From assembly GCA_963924555.1 (NCBI GenBank), contig OZ004595.1, forward strand, positions 3,534,001 to 3,598,000: a stretch of DNA of 64,000 bases, read 5' to 3'. The notes under the pieces are model-generated. The model did not search any database and was not told the DNA's origin. It was given only the letters and a program-made list of their open reading frames with translations. Below, piece by piece: positions 35,631 to 47,400 of this stretch. The position numbers were made by a program, and so were the translations under genes. Source of the stretch: Crambe crambe (Eukaryota; Porifera; Demospongiae; Poecilosclerida; Crambeidae). Positions within the stretch are counted from its first letter, which is position 1. Every line of letters starts with the position of its first letter.

Positions 35631-36883
35631 TTAATTGCATCCATAGAGTTTGTTGACCGTTACACAGTCACTCACACTTAAATGTCGAGTTCTTCCGAGG
35701 TATGGGCTTCCTTGAGACCAATACACTAAATAGTTTATAATATCAATTGTATTCCTCCCATTTTCACTAAATGCCTTTTGGTTGTAGTGCATGATCGAAC
35801 CATAATCATATCCCAGTTCATATGTATTCACTTCAGACCTGGTGCGCCTTTTAAATTGACTCAGGTACCCTTGAGGTATATTTTCTTTGTTGATCTTGAT
35901 GTACAAGTCTCGATCGGGTCTGGTATGTTCGTGCCATAGTCCAATTGCATGGCCTATTTCGTGCAGGATAACATGATTAAAATCACATCCAGGTGTTTCT
36001 ATATTGATCGTTATCTGATAGTCTTGTGTGTACCCCACTGTATTGGTGTAGCAACCTTTGCCATCTGAACGAAATACCAGGGTATCTTCTCCAGCATGTT
36101 CTGTTTCTTGGAAAGTCAAACAAGTCTTCTCGCTCCACTCTCTGATTGCTACTTTGATCTTTCCTGCTGTAGAGTCATTCACACTCTTATGGATGTGATA
36201 AACTACTCTTCTTTCTGGCCAGCGTAGAGACTCTTGTACTGCAGTTGTGGAAATCTAAATGGTTATAAAAAGGTTCCAGTCTATTATTGCACCTCTTTAT
36301 GTTTAAAACACCTTTCTTGTTTTACTATTGTATGTACGTATGTATGCTAAAAGGTGTCATTAGCTTCAGTGACAAGCGGCTGGAAACGAGGCTATGTACA
36401 TGATAAGAATAATCACATGTACAATCATAATTATGTAGTGAACTTACTTCAGGATTTAGTGGCTCCTCATAGTATGCTTTTATCAGCTCTCTGCTGATGG
36501 CCAAATCACCCTCAAAGTATTTTCCATTACTATATATCAAGTCAAGTTTAGGAAGATCATCATCATCAGCTTCCATGAGAGGAAACACATCCTATAGAAT
36601 TATGTCAAGGTTGTCTTAATTTAAACTTACTAAAATGCAAAAACTCCCCTCATTTCAATGAATCCACCCATGCAGAAATGGTAGCAACCTATCTATGTCT
36701 AGTTATTCCACCTTTCCCATTTATTTGAAATGCTGCAATTATGTACTAAAGTCAACTCACTTTCTGATGTGCAATGCGATTTCCAAGTGGTGTGTCATGA
36801 TCCCTTGAGTTCACTCTAATCATTGGTCTGCACCAAGAAGTAGTGGCCAACAGCCAAAGAAGCATTACAGCAGTTTGATGCAT
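35631..36883 (-). CDS. Secreted astacin-family metalloprotease
   Basis: Three exons join in frame: 36761-36883 (signal peptide MHQTAVMLLWLLATTSW), 36448-36591 (acidic propeptide) and 35631-36254 (catalytic domain), giving 296 aa. Both introns begin GTGAGT or GTAAGT and lie between codons. The zinc site HEIGHAIGLWHEHTRPDRD has ligands His187, His191 and His197 and catalytic Glu188; the Met-turn reads GSIMHY. Paired cysteines near residues 134 and 157 and the C-terminal YGCN match the family. No EGF or CUB domains follow, so it is a minimal astacin. The start at 36883 was chosen over the upstream ATG at 36949 because it begins the signal peptide. Astacins are zinc endopeptidases that work outside the cell or at its surface, in matrix processing or digestion; the substrate here is unknown. 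A broken copy of its 3' end lies at 30.8-31.2 kb. Confidence 0.88.
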
Positions 36884-37794
36884 GTTAGTGCTAGCTATGT
36901 ATGTATAAGACACTTCTAAATGTTGAATGATGTCTGTAGCAACTTGCATGCTGATTATAATGACACACTAAGGGATATAGTTGGTATTGTATGAATATTA
37001 CAGTTACACTATTGGACAATGAAGCTTACCTATTTGGAATCTGCACAGTAATAATGCCATACCCAGGAAGCTTTGTGTGTGTGTGTGTGGCAGCTGGCAT
37101 TCATTTTCTCTTTGTAAGTGGGGTGGGGGAGAGAGTTTCTTCCAGCTTGGCCTTCCTATATCTAAGACACTGTAATGGGGGTACAAAGATTATGATGACA
37201 AGGTCAGCCTAATGGTAATCTAAAACCCCACAGTAGTGATGATGACCTTTCACCTTCATACTTTCACCTTCATAATTATGCAAATGTATAAATATTTATG
37301 TCGTATGTCCATCCTAACATTGTAGTTTCTTTCCGTGATGATCTTGGGTAAACTGAGTATGTGCGCTTACCCCACAATGCTTTGCATTTCTAGCTGATAT
37401 ATAACTTAATACTTTTGCACCTTCGTCAAACTGAAGTGTCATCACATGGAGTGTGTTTGAGAGAGGGAGGGTCTGAAGAAAAAAGAAGAAGCTAACTTTC
37501 AAGGCTAGGGAGAGAAGTGGATGGCTATAGTGTTACAGGTCTGCCCCACCCCCCACCTAAGGTTACCATACAAATAGGTACATTATGTTAGCTTCGCCAC
37601 CACTCCTCTCCCAAACAGCGAATAGTGGTACAGAATTCAGAGCATCAATTTCAATAATAGTTATGATAGCAGAATTGTTACATAACTTTGCAGGCTGGTA
37701 TAACAGGAAAAAAAGGAAGAAACTTGCATTCTTGCGTTATAAAAACTTACTTTGTTTTGTAGCGATGCTTTCAAAAAGTGCATAATTAATATCC
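36884..37794. other. Spacer with a small death-domain scrap and a dispersed repeat
   Basis: On the minus strand near 37125-37175 a short LDIGRPSWKKL-like scrap matches the core of the death domains at 37.8 and 43.0 kb. The segment 37320-37375 (GTGATGATCTTGGGTAAACT) matches the edge of the minisatellite at 54.9 kb. There is a GT run at 37074-37089. No intact gene is seen. Confidence 0.45.
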
Positions 37795-38349
37795 TTCACA
37801 GCCTCAGCTAATTTCTTTCAACTTGGCCTCCCATACCTACATGCATTTGTATAAGCAATTAATGAATACGATTAGCAAGTGGATTCAATTTGCTTGTCTA
37901 GGTACCCACAGGCCTTTTGCCTGGTCTGACTGATCTAACCCCAAGGACAACATACGTGATTGGATGCCTAGTCGTAGAAAATAAACACCTAGGGATAGCG
38001 TTTCTAAATGCTGCAGCAGAAAACGGCACAAAGAAACTGAACAAGAAACCATGAAGAATCGATTTCAGGTCATTGTCCATACACTACAAATACGTACTCA
38101 TAAAGGCTCAATAACTAGTAGATTTTTTTTTCATGCAGGTCTACTGCCTCCTTTCCCAATTTTTTCTCTTTACCTGTGATAGTTGTAGTTTAGTTTGAGC
38201 CATTCCATCATGGCCGTGTTGAGACACATTGTAGTCCTGCTGGAATTTGTTCAGTGCAGTTCCCTGCAGTCGTAATTTACTACAAAGTCACTTCCACTGA
38301 GCAGAAAGAGTCTCTACTGAGTCCAACACATCTCCATGATCATCAGGAT
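37795..38349 (-). pseudogene. Death-domain gene fragment, decayed
   Basis: Minus-strand blocks at about 38170-38349 (DDHGDVLDSVETLSAQWK) and about 37795-37845 (YGRPS, stop in place of the conserved Trp, KKLAEAVK) align with the better-preserved death domain at 42907-43205. The death domain is a six-helix adaptor module used in apoptosis and innate signalling. A stop replaces the W of the PSW motif, a second stop follows QWK, and the frame shifts before EWLKLNYNY. It is a relic of a duplicated sponge death-domain gene. Confidence 0.6.
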
Positions 38350-39440
38350 CTGCATAATAATATGCAGGTACAGAACATTTACCTCACATTATTAAGTCAC
38401 CGTGGACCACTTACTGTGCTCAAGTTCTCATCTACACATAAAAAAGAGACAGTAAACTTTAAGATGACCACAATTCTTACCTTGATTTATGTACAGGACT
38501 CATGGTCATTGCACCTGTTACGCCAAGGTACGTATAACACATCAGAAAAAGTCATGCTTAGAGTAAATCAATAAATAAGTGCACGATTAGAGTAAATCAA
38601 TGCAGATTCTGAAACAAGGTACGGGTTTTGCACTTTGGAGTTCTATATTATTTACCTGCAACTGAAAGGATGAAGCTGCACTCTTCATCCATTCCAATCA
38701 CATGAAGTTATGGTGGATTAGTGTAGGTAGAAGAAGTTTTATGTCCAGAAATTGTAATGCTTGGAGGATAATTGTTAAAGGTGACAATGTCCTCTTCAGG
38801 AAGGTGAACGCTCTTCTTTGTGATCTATAATAAAAATTGTACTCCATATTATAATCCTCAGGTATGCTATTCACAAATCTTGTTACTGCAACAGTCTTAT
38901 GAGTAATAAAGCTTTGAAGTTTTCTTTCATGATTATCCACTTTATGTTAACATACTCGACTCTCTCCATCAAATTTTATATCCAATCCTTGATCATCTGT
39001 TGTCTCCCGGTATCACCAAGTGCCATCTTTCCAGTAAAGATATTTTGATGACTGGCTATGATGTCATCACAGTACTACAACAAAATACATAAATATTATC
39101 ATGGTCATATATAAACCATTACATGCATAGCTACCTTCAGGTAGACAGGGTGGTTCAAACAAGCATAAAATACTGCTATTGCATGAAGACCTGTGTCAGT
39201 AATGCGAAGAGATCTCACCGAGTAGCTGTTCCAAAATAAAGTTGGGAATTGGGCAATTATTATTAGTCACGTAACAATGTTCATTTATTGAACCACTGTT
39301 CCTGACTATGTACACTGCATCTGTATTGCAGTACAAGAAGAGCAGAGTACATGGATAAGATACAATTCAATGCTTAAAAAAGCAGTACATTACAAAATCA
39401 AAGGGCTAATGACACTACTCCTTTATCATCACATTAAATA
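38350..39440. other. Unassigned region with a minus-strand open stretch
   Basis: A minus-strand frame at 38698-38940 and neighbouring pieces (SVHLPEEDIVTFNNYPPSIT in another frame) look compositionally like coding sequence but match nothing I recognise. They sit upstream of the death-domain relic and could be more of the same gene. Confidence 0.3.
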
Positions 39441-39444
39441 CCTT

Positions 39445-39935
39445 TATGGAACGTGTACTAGACTGTTATTATAGCTGTGTGATCAATACTTCTTGTATCC
39501 CCATTAGTTAAAGGTTATTACAAGGGAATTGTGTTCATAAAGTTCCGAGATTCCCTGTGTTTCCAAGAAAAACTTGAAGGAAACACTATATTTTTTGTAG
39601 GATATGCAAGGGCATGGCGAAAACGAGGAAACATGCCGTGCCTTCTTATATTCAATTTCCTTATCAAGTTTCCTTTAGGTTTCACTCCCAATTTTCAGTG
39701 ACACATTCGATGTATAATGGGGCTTCATAAAACAGTGTCAACCACCCATTCTATGACTTCTATTGTCTTCAAAATTCATCAATTGCATGACACTAAGGGA
39801 GAGAGGAGGGGTTTGGGGATTAGCACTATTAATTGACAGTTAAGGCAGCAGAGGAGTCTTGTTTCTTTGATAACTCTCATACCATTCTTGTTTGTGCAGA
39901 CATTAATTTATTATAAAAAGGCACTAATAGATGTG
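39445..39935. repeat. Isolated third copy of the interspersed repeat
   Basis: This matches 3443-3957 and 25790-26270, including the right end AAAAAGGCACTAATAGATGTG. No LARS2 sequence accompanies it. Confidence 0.65.
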
Positions 39936-40100
39936 TCACGCAAAATCCGGTCCCCCACCAAAAGTGGTCCCCCCGGACCAAAAGTAGCTGCCAAAAACCG
40001 TCCCCCCTTGCAAACATTGGTCCCCTTGCGCAACCGTGCGCAATAATACCAATAATTAGGTCTGGACAAAAAATAATTGGCAAGAGGGGACCAACCAGAT

Positions 40101-40180
40101 TTGATCCATGAGGACAAAATATGGCTGTCATATTTTGTCCAGACAAAATATGACCGCCATATCTTGTCCTCATGGATCAA
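40101..40180. repeat. 80-bp near-perfect hairpin
   Basis: The left arm TTGATCCATGAGGACAAAAT... (40101-40139) pairs with 40142-40180 over 39 positions with two mismatches around a two-base loop (CA). The innermost 13 bp, GTCATATTTTGTC/GACAAAATATGAC, are perfect. It lies in a G/C-run-rich repeat (about 39938-40260) with words such as GGTCCCC. A minus-strand open frame across it looks fortuitous. Confidence 0.8.
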
Positions 40181-42125
40181 TATAGCAGGACCAAATATGG
40201 CATGGCGTGCTGGCGTCAGAAAAGATTCAGTGGGAGTGTGCAGAGCTAGCTGGAGAATGTTTTGCAAACGACATATCTCGTCCAAGCAGCTAGGTACGTG
40301 ATGAGACAGGCAATTTATGATGTGGACAGAGAGATGCTGATTAAAGAGGAGGGGGGAGGAAGGATACGGCTTTGGGTTCGGATAGAGAATAGATGGTACA
40401 GACTGTGATGCCTGATGGTCTAAAGGGCTGCGAGCATTTGTAAGGGTGGCCACCTACCCCACCCATGCCTGTAGGTGTTGCCCCTTGTGGACAAGCTGGG
40501 ATACTCACATGCATTCTACACCAATTATCACTTTTGTTTGATTACACTATTGAGTTTATTACTATGATCCATAGCTTTCACTTATTATTGATGACATAAT
40601 GATTGATGCTTTTTGTTCTATGTTTTCTGGACCTTTGAATGAATAGCGTTTAATTGTCATCAGTTCGTCATCATGATGCTTTGCTACATATAAACTCAAC
40701 AGCAAATCTTCTAAACAGTTTGAAACACTTGCTCGCTGTCATCTGTTCCGTTCCTATGCTCGCTAAAATTGTTCCAAGAACAAAACATGTAGAAGCAGAG
40801 CTTACTGAAATTTTTATTCGGATTAATTCCAAGGGCCTCACGATGTGAATAAGGTTGCAAGCAGATAAGAATATATAGCTAGCTACATTAGATGTCCTTG
40901 TGCATACAGAGGGTGAAAAACAAATGATGGTGGATGAGATGTTTAATATGGAGTGTTATGCAAGTTCAGTGGTGATTTTGATTTTGCAGGTAAATACTCT
41001 ACTGAAGTGGTAGAGCACTGCAGGGTCTTTTGCTGAGTTCAAGCAGAGGGTGATTCACTGAATGCATGACTCACATTGACTTGTCTGTGTTGTCCGACAA
41101 AAGAACAAGTAGACATAGCATAATTGACTGGAGGTGACTTTAATAACTGTGGTTAGTGATTATTTTGGTAAACAGCAACATACGTTGCGAAATAAGTTAT
41201 CCCCAGGTTTGACCCCTGCTTTGACATTGGACTGCTTGTTTGGTGCAGTCAGTGTGTGTTTGTTCAGATCAACTAAGTCTGAGAAACTCCTCAAACTAGC
41301 AACTGTGATACATGGCATCACCCACTTTGATTATCATCATGAAATGTACTTGGTTGTCATCAGTGGGCTATAGCTATATCTTTATTTGCTACAGCTAGTT
41401 GAGAGCATAGAATCTATTTCGGATGCTGTGCAGTTTTTGTCCATTGTTGTTCCTTGTGATGACATCCTGGACAAATAGCTACTCATTTGAATCCCAGTCA
41501 CCAGAAGATGTCATTGTCTTTACTCTGATTAATGAAATCAAGGTAGACTTAGCTAATGTGGAAGAAGAATACTTAATTTGTCGTTCTTATTCAGGTCCTT
41601 TAACTGGTAGTTCAAAGTCCACAATTAATATAATGTGGGTCAAGTCTAATGGGTAGAGCAGGGAATGTGACCAAGAAGGGCCATGCCAATTTGCATTTTG
41701 ATGTCCACTTCCAATTGGATATTTGTAGAGATTTCCAGATTTCTAGCATCGAAAGATGCATGTGCATAAAGAAGAAAAATAAAGACATGATGATGTAGTG
41801 GTCAAGTTGAAACAAGAGTTACTGTAAACACGTGAGCAGTATAGAATTGTTGCAGCTGTAGAAGAGATGCCTCCTGAAGAGACTTTGCAGCTCAACATTG
41901 CAAGCAGCAGCCCAAACACTTCTCTCCTTCATCAGAAATAACTTGATCCTTCATTGTGCTACTAGAGGAGATACTATTACTACAATAGACTTCTTGTCCA
42001 CACTACATTTCAGTCACTGTTCTATGGCCTCCACTCAAAGGAAAGGATTGCTACCCAAATGAATTGAGTACATAATCTCTCAAAGAATGATGAAAACCAG
42101 ATTGCCAAAAGACATGGGCAAAAAT
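40181..42125. other. Unassigned region
   Basis: Several plus-strand open stretches (40654-40848, 41134-41373, 41423-41656) have plausible composition but no motif I recognise. They may be upstream exons of the ZU5-like fragment that follows. Confidence 0.3.
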
Positions 42126-42129
42126 TAAG

Positions 42130-42660
42130 ATATTCAGCTCTGGGAAAATCAAACCTCTTCTCTTGAAGACAGAAGACCAGTTCCAATTTCCTGATGATAC
42201 TGAGCTGGTGAGTGGAATCTACTCCATTCACAGCTCTCACTCCTTCACTCGGTCAGTGACTGTGGAAATTGAGCACTTCAGTACCACTGACACTAGCTAC
42301 CAAAGAAACGGAAGAGCTATCCTTTGTTGTCAACACTGGAGATTCAGTAGATTCCTTTCACTTTTTGGCTTCTGATTTATCAAAAGGGGAATTCTGGCAG
42401 ATGGTTAGTTCCAAAATAGATATTTCAGTGTTTGAAATTATGACGAGATCAAGTCGATCATGTGGAGGAATTGTAAGGTGGGATGGTGGCAGGTGGATTT
42501 GTGTTACCTAGCTCCCCCACAATTGCATAAGGCATTATCTTACTACTCACCTTGGAGTGAGTGGACAACATCAAATTGCAAAATGAATATCTATCCCCAG
42601 GAGGACGGAGGGAGGAGCAATGATTTAGTAGCAGAAAGGCATGCCTCTGTGTATTCATAG
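42130..42660 (+). pseudogene. ZU5-like domain fragment
   Basis: The peptide FQFPDDTELVSGIYSIHSSH with SVTVEIEHFS about ten residues on (42180-42280) resembles the ZU5-type module seen, from memory, in many sponge death-domain proteins; ZU5 occurs in UNC5, ankyrin and PIDD as a scaffold beside a death domain. The frame then moves to ATKETEELSFVVNTGDSVDS (42307-42360) and to further pieces up to 42660. At least two frame changes point to a pseudogene or to unrecognised short introns. It is on the opposite strand from the death-domain exon at 42907, so the two are not one gene as they stand. Confidence 0.45.
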
Positions 42661-42906
42661 ACCCTACAGAGTCAGAATTATGATGGCTGAGGTAAGTTGA
42701 GAGTCTATACTGTATTTAATTACATGATACTGTAAGGAGGGTCAACAAATAAAACTGCACAACAATTGCTGTTGAATGAAAGGCTAAAAGTTATGAAACA
42801 AATTCAAGTTCAAGTCAGTGCATTAGGACTTTCTTGCATGTATATAGCTCTAGTTGGGTTATGAGCTGCATGTGTAGAAAAATTGTGACGTTAGAACATA
42901 AAATAG

Positions 42907-43474
42907 TTATTGCTGCAGGAAATCACTTGGATGTTCCCTGGCAATCCTCTCAAATAGTTCATAATTCAGTTCCTTCACACCCTCCGCTAATCTCTTCCAG
43001 CTTGGCTTTCCATACTTGGAGTAGTCATAGTTCAAGTTCAGCCACTCCAACAATGCCATATCCAGGCACATCATGCAATCTCTAGGGTAATTTTGTTCAA
43101 TTCTATTCAGTGCAGCCACTTTGAGGCGCAATTTATTGGAGAGTTGTCTCCACTGGGCAGAAAGAATCTCCACTGTATCCATCACTTCACCATGATCATC
43201 AGATGCTACATGTATAATATACACAAGAATTGTGCATGGTTTAGAATCCAAAAACAGGTAGGTTGGTCACTCTTCAACTTCAGCCCAGACTCCTATTGAT
43301 TTTTGGTGTACACATCACAATTGTACACATTACAATTATCGAGACAGCCAACATTGAGCATGCTATAATAATGCTGGACACATGCATAATCAGCATTCTA
43401 GCATAACTAGACATCTGTAATTATAATGTACTCACTAAGCTCCCTGCTTTCAATGATTGCCAGTTTGTCCTCAT
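42907..43474 (-). CDS. Death-domain protein, C-terminal exons
   Basis: Two exons with good borders (43436-43474 and 42907-43205) join into DEDKLAIIESRELT then SDDHGEVMDTVEILSAQW and a death domain ending in EHPSDFLQQ and a stop. Family features are present: SAQWRQLSNKLRL in helix 1, RIEQNYP in helix 2, ALLEWLNLN in helix 4, KPSWKRLAEGV in helix 5 and LFERIAREH in helix 6. Death domains assemble signalling complexes by homotypic contact. Exons further upstream were not found; the 43714-44289 transposon lies in the way. A decayed relative lies at 37.8-38.3 kb. The gene could be a truncated fragment. Confidence 0.6.
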
Positions 43475-43713
43475 CTATATTAAAAGAAGAATTCACTGCT
43501 ATAAATGTGGTCTAGGTAATATACACATGCCATAATATAGAACTATGCCTATCTTAGTTAGGGACAATCATGAAAAAAATTGTCTGGCGATATTAACTGT
43601 ATAGCTAGTTGGCTTGGACATAGTAATAGCTACAAGCACAGATGAAGCACCCAAGGACCCAAAGTGTTGCCATTACACTTGGTGCCCCTTTAACATGGAC
43701 TAGGGAATAAATA

Positions 43714-44289
43714 CCGTAAATCAGGAAATTTTCGTGTTGAAAATATTCGGGATGAAATATTTCGTGTAAAATTAATTTTGTAAACATGGATTCAAAATAT
43801 GCACATGCGCACGTATCATATTACAGTAGCATGCAGCAGAATGGAAGTACTACCATATTTATAAACCGATATGGATGGCAGCTATCGGAGAAGTATTAGA
43901 CTGCAGGAGAGAGCCAAGTAATCCTGAAGATAGACACACCATTGCAGTGAAAGCACGAGACAATTACAGGACATTTACCACGGAAAGTATCTAGACTTTA
44001 TTCGCTTTTCACTAAAGAAATTGTTGCCGAAGGCATGAAGAGTGAACCCTTGGGGTCTGGGAGTCCATCTCTAGGCTTGAGAAACTTCCTTAGAGACATC
44101 TTGGCTTTCCATCCAATCAATTGCAATCAACACACGTACACATGGATTTGACCGTTTATCCAAATTTTCATTGCTCTATTTATTCGTACAATATTATTTT
44201 TCATTTGATAAAAAATTTCATGTTTTTTATTTTCGTAATTATATTCACTTACAAAATTAAATCTACTACAAAATTTTCCCAATTTACGG
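43714..44289. mobile_element. TA-flanked TIR element carrying a HIRAN-like passenger
   Basis: The left end CCGTAAATCAGGAAATTTTCG and the complement of the right end, CCGTAAATTGGGAAAATTTTG, form TIRs; TA flanks both ends. Inside, plus strand, AAIGEVLDCRREPSNPEDRH and IAVKARDN (about 43875-43950) continue in the next frame as GHLPRKVSRLYSLFTKE (about 43967-44020). That order (IGE-V-C-R-EP-N-D-AV, then GH-PR-S) is the signature of the HIRAN domain, known from HLTF/Rad5 where it binds DNA 3' ends. A frameshift lies near 43955. No transposase is visible. Confidence 0.65.
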
Positions 44290-44496
44290 TAGTTATTCAT
44301 ACCTTTATCAGAGAAGGAAGTTAAATCAGATAGTTGTGTAGCAGTGTTCTCATCATGTGTACATGTGTTCTCATCATGGGATCTATACAATAGCATGATA
44401 AAGATTATATTGATAAGACTAGAGCTACTATAGGTAATTCAAACAACCTTTGAGAGCTGTGTATTATTACAATATTTAATAGTCTATGTAGTTGAC

Positions 44497-47400
44497 TTAC
44501 AATGTTTCTGGTTGCTCTGCATCATAGTTCATCAGTTCATTGTACATTTTGGTCCGCTTCTTAGTTATGCAGAACATAGCCAAAGCTATTCCAGCAATAG
44601 TTAAAATCGCTATCACTATGATTAGACTGACAGGGACTGCTACACCAAAATTCACCCCTGATGAATCTGACGCACCACAAGTAATTGCCGAAGAATCTGA
44701 AATACCAAAAGAATAAAGTGTTATTGATGAGCCAGCCCTGCCAGATGTCATAGTAACAGTAGCTGCAGTTCCTGGGTGGGAATGGAAGATGTGAGAGAAT
44801 GACATTGCTCCCAGTTGCTTCTCAAAAGAAGGCGTGCTCTAACTTACGTATGAACTAGGCTACTGTAAATGGATACAGCCTACGTACTCACCATTATTAA
44901 TCATTATTGTCACACCATCGCTGAAGGGTCCAGCCCCAGCACTGGTGTAGGCCCGAACCATAATGGTATAATTCATACATTCTTGTAATCCCATCAAAAC
45001 CACTGACATTTCAGATCCTGACACATTCACAGTCTGGGCACCAATACTCTGGGCATCCAGTGGTTGGTATTTCACTTCGTACAAAATGATAATGCCATTC
45101 TGCTCAGTATGAGGTACTGGACTCCAGGTTACCCTTACTTGAGTAGATGACAGGGTTCTAACAAGAATATTTGTGGGAGAACTGGCAGGAGCTTAAAAAA
45201 CAACAACAATTAACTGATAAATTGGAACTATCTTGCAAACACTACAAATTATACCTGCTTCCTGTGTTTTACTTGTCACTGCACTAAAGGGAGAGGTTGA
45301 ATTCCAGGTCACTCTTATTTGTGTTGATGTTTGGGTTTGAGTAACAATGCGAGTAGGAGAATTGACAGGATCTTTAGCTAGTGGTATAAAGGATCATGAG
45401 CTTGAGAGTATCATAGATACTATACACTACGTACACAGGATAGAAAACCGCATGCTCCTGTACATGCGTTTAATCTGTGTCCTCCTGCCAGGTGACTTTT
45501 TGTGGCAGTTTCATGGGACTGACAGAGAATGTAATCCACAGTATATGTAGAACTAAAGTGTTGTCTTTGCCTATATGCTGTGTAAAGTGCATTTTCATCA
45601 AAGAGAAAGGGTTAATGTGTCTATAGTATCTATACAAAACTACTTCCAAAATAAAAGCACCAGCAGTGCAAAGCCTTGGTGCATGTGCATCCACTCATGT
45701 CACTTCATATAACTAGCTAGCCAGATAGTATAGCTAAGGCCACACCAATTATTGCTCAGGCGAAATATGCTGACTGATGAGTAGGTAGGTCAGGTTGAAA
45801 ATGATAATGATAACTTTAGACATGTCAAGCACTGATGGACAGAATGTGGTGGAGATGGTACTGCACTTTTCTTCATCATCCCTTCCTTGGCATGCAATAA
45901 TCTAAAGTTTGGCCGAAAGCTCAGTATTGACTTTTTGTGAGGTAGTAAAAATATGTATACAATTCAAAATTTCCACGGTAATCAATGCATTGCAATGCTG
46001 TGCTTTATCTAGAGTATCATCATTGAATACAATCTTGATTTTAGTGGGTCAGTAGGGCCCGAGCAACATAAAATCTTATTGCTAACATACTGCTTTATCT
46101 AGTTTATGCTCCCTTGCCATCAACCATAGCTAGCACTTTACAATTCATCTTTCTAAGAGTTCCTGAGTCATTCAGACAGATAAACAAACTGACTACCATA
46201 AGCTTTGCTGTGCATGCGCACTAAATAAATGGCTATCAAAAGCAGCTGGGATATGGCTGATGTCAATTTCATGGGTAAGGTTAATTAAATTAGTATCTTA
46301 CAAGCACATTTGACTCCAACATCTTGTTGATAGCCACAGTACTCGGGTCTAGAAGGACAGTCAGTGATCCTTGACTCTGTACCCTCACATTCCACATTAC
46401 TTAGCCAACTGATTTTGTATATATCAGCTCTTCGATATCCAGTTGTAAGAGATACAGCACCTGATTAGAGTGACAAGTGAAAAATATATGCAGTTTAATA
46501 GAGGGGAAGGATTGGACAACCTTATCACCTGTATATGGTAGTCCTAGCTGCCTACAAACGACTCTTGCATCAACATCTTCAAAATTGTGATAACAGATAG
46601 TCCCCCAGTAATTATTATGGCAGATTTCCACTCGTCCTTGAGTACTATTTCCCCCTTCGAGTCTGACTGCCCCATGTGAGCAGGTAGTACCCATACAATT
46701 CACTCCTGCATCACGACTATGGTCACAATTATTTGATCCCAGTTGATCATGTCTACAATCAATAAGTCGATGCTCAGTTTCATTGCATCCAACGCGATCA
46801 AGCCAAATCTGTCCCATTCCACCTTGTACAGTACTTCTTAGGGCCACAGCATCTACATTTCAATGTTATCAAAGTTCATAGCAGAAATTAACTAGCTAAT
46901 GAGTCATGGTGTCGTGATCTTTGCACGGCTATAATTCTTGTGAAAATTGGAAACATGCATTTCCAAACTTACTTGTGCTAGGTAATCCCAACTGTCTACA
47001 AGCCACCTTGGCATCTGGTGCAGACCATAAATCACTACACACTGTTCCCCAGACATTTGCATTGCAGACTTCTACACGTCCCTGAGTTGAAGTGCCTCCT
47101 CGTATCCTTATTTCTCCTTGACTACAGGATGCTATTCAACATTATAACATTATGGTAGGCTATATACATTATACTTGTGGCTAGCTTAATTTTAATTCCC
47201 AGCACTAAACAAATATAAAGGTCAATTCAATGGACATGCTAGCTAAATGCATGATCCATCCTATGTGTAATGGTAATCATGACACAGGCATTTGCCTGGG
47301 CAAAGGCTCCAGCAAAGTGCTGAACTTGCTCTGTAGCATGAACCATGGAACACAATGAATATCATAATGAAACTGTTTCCTCTCTCCAATGACATTTACA

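Noticed and set aside
39911-40453. Minus-strand 180-codon open frame
   Set aside because: It runs across a long hairpin and G/C-run repeats, shows no domain, and crosses the border of an interspersed repeat.
42907-43251. Start codon at 43251 for the death-domain gene
   Set aside because: A good splice acceptor at 43206-43207 and an in-phase upstream exon fit better than that ATG.
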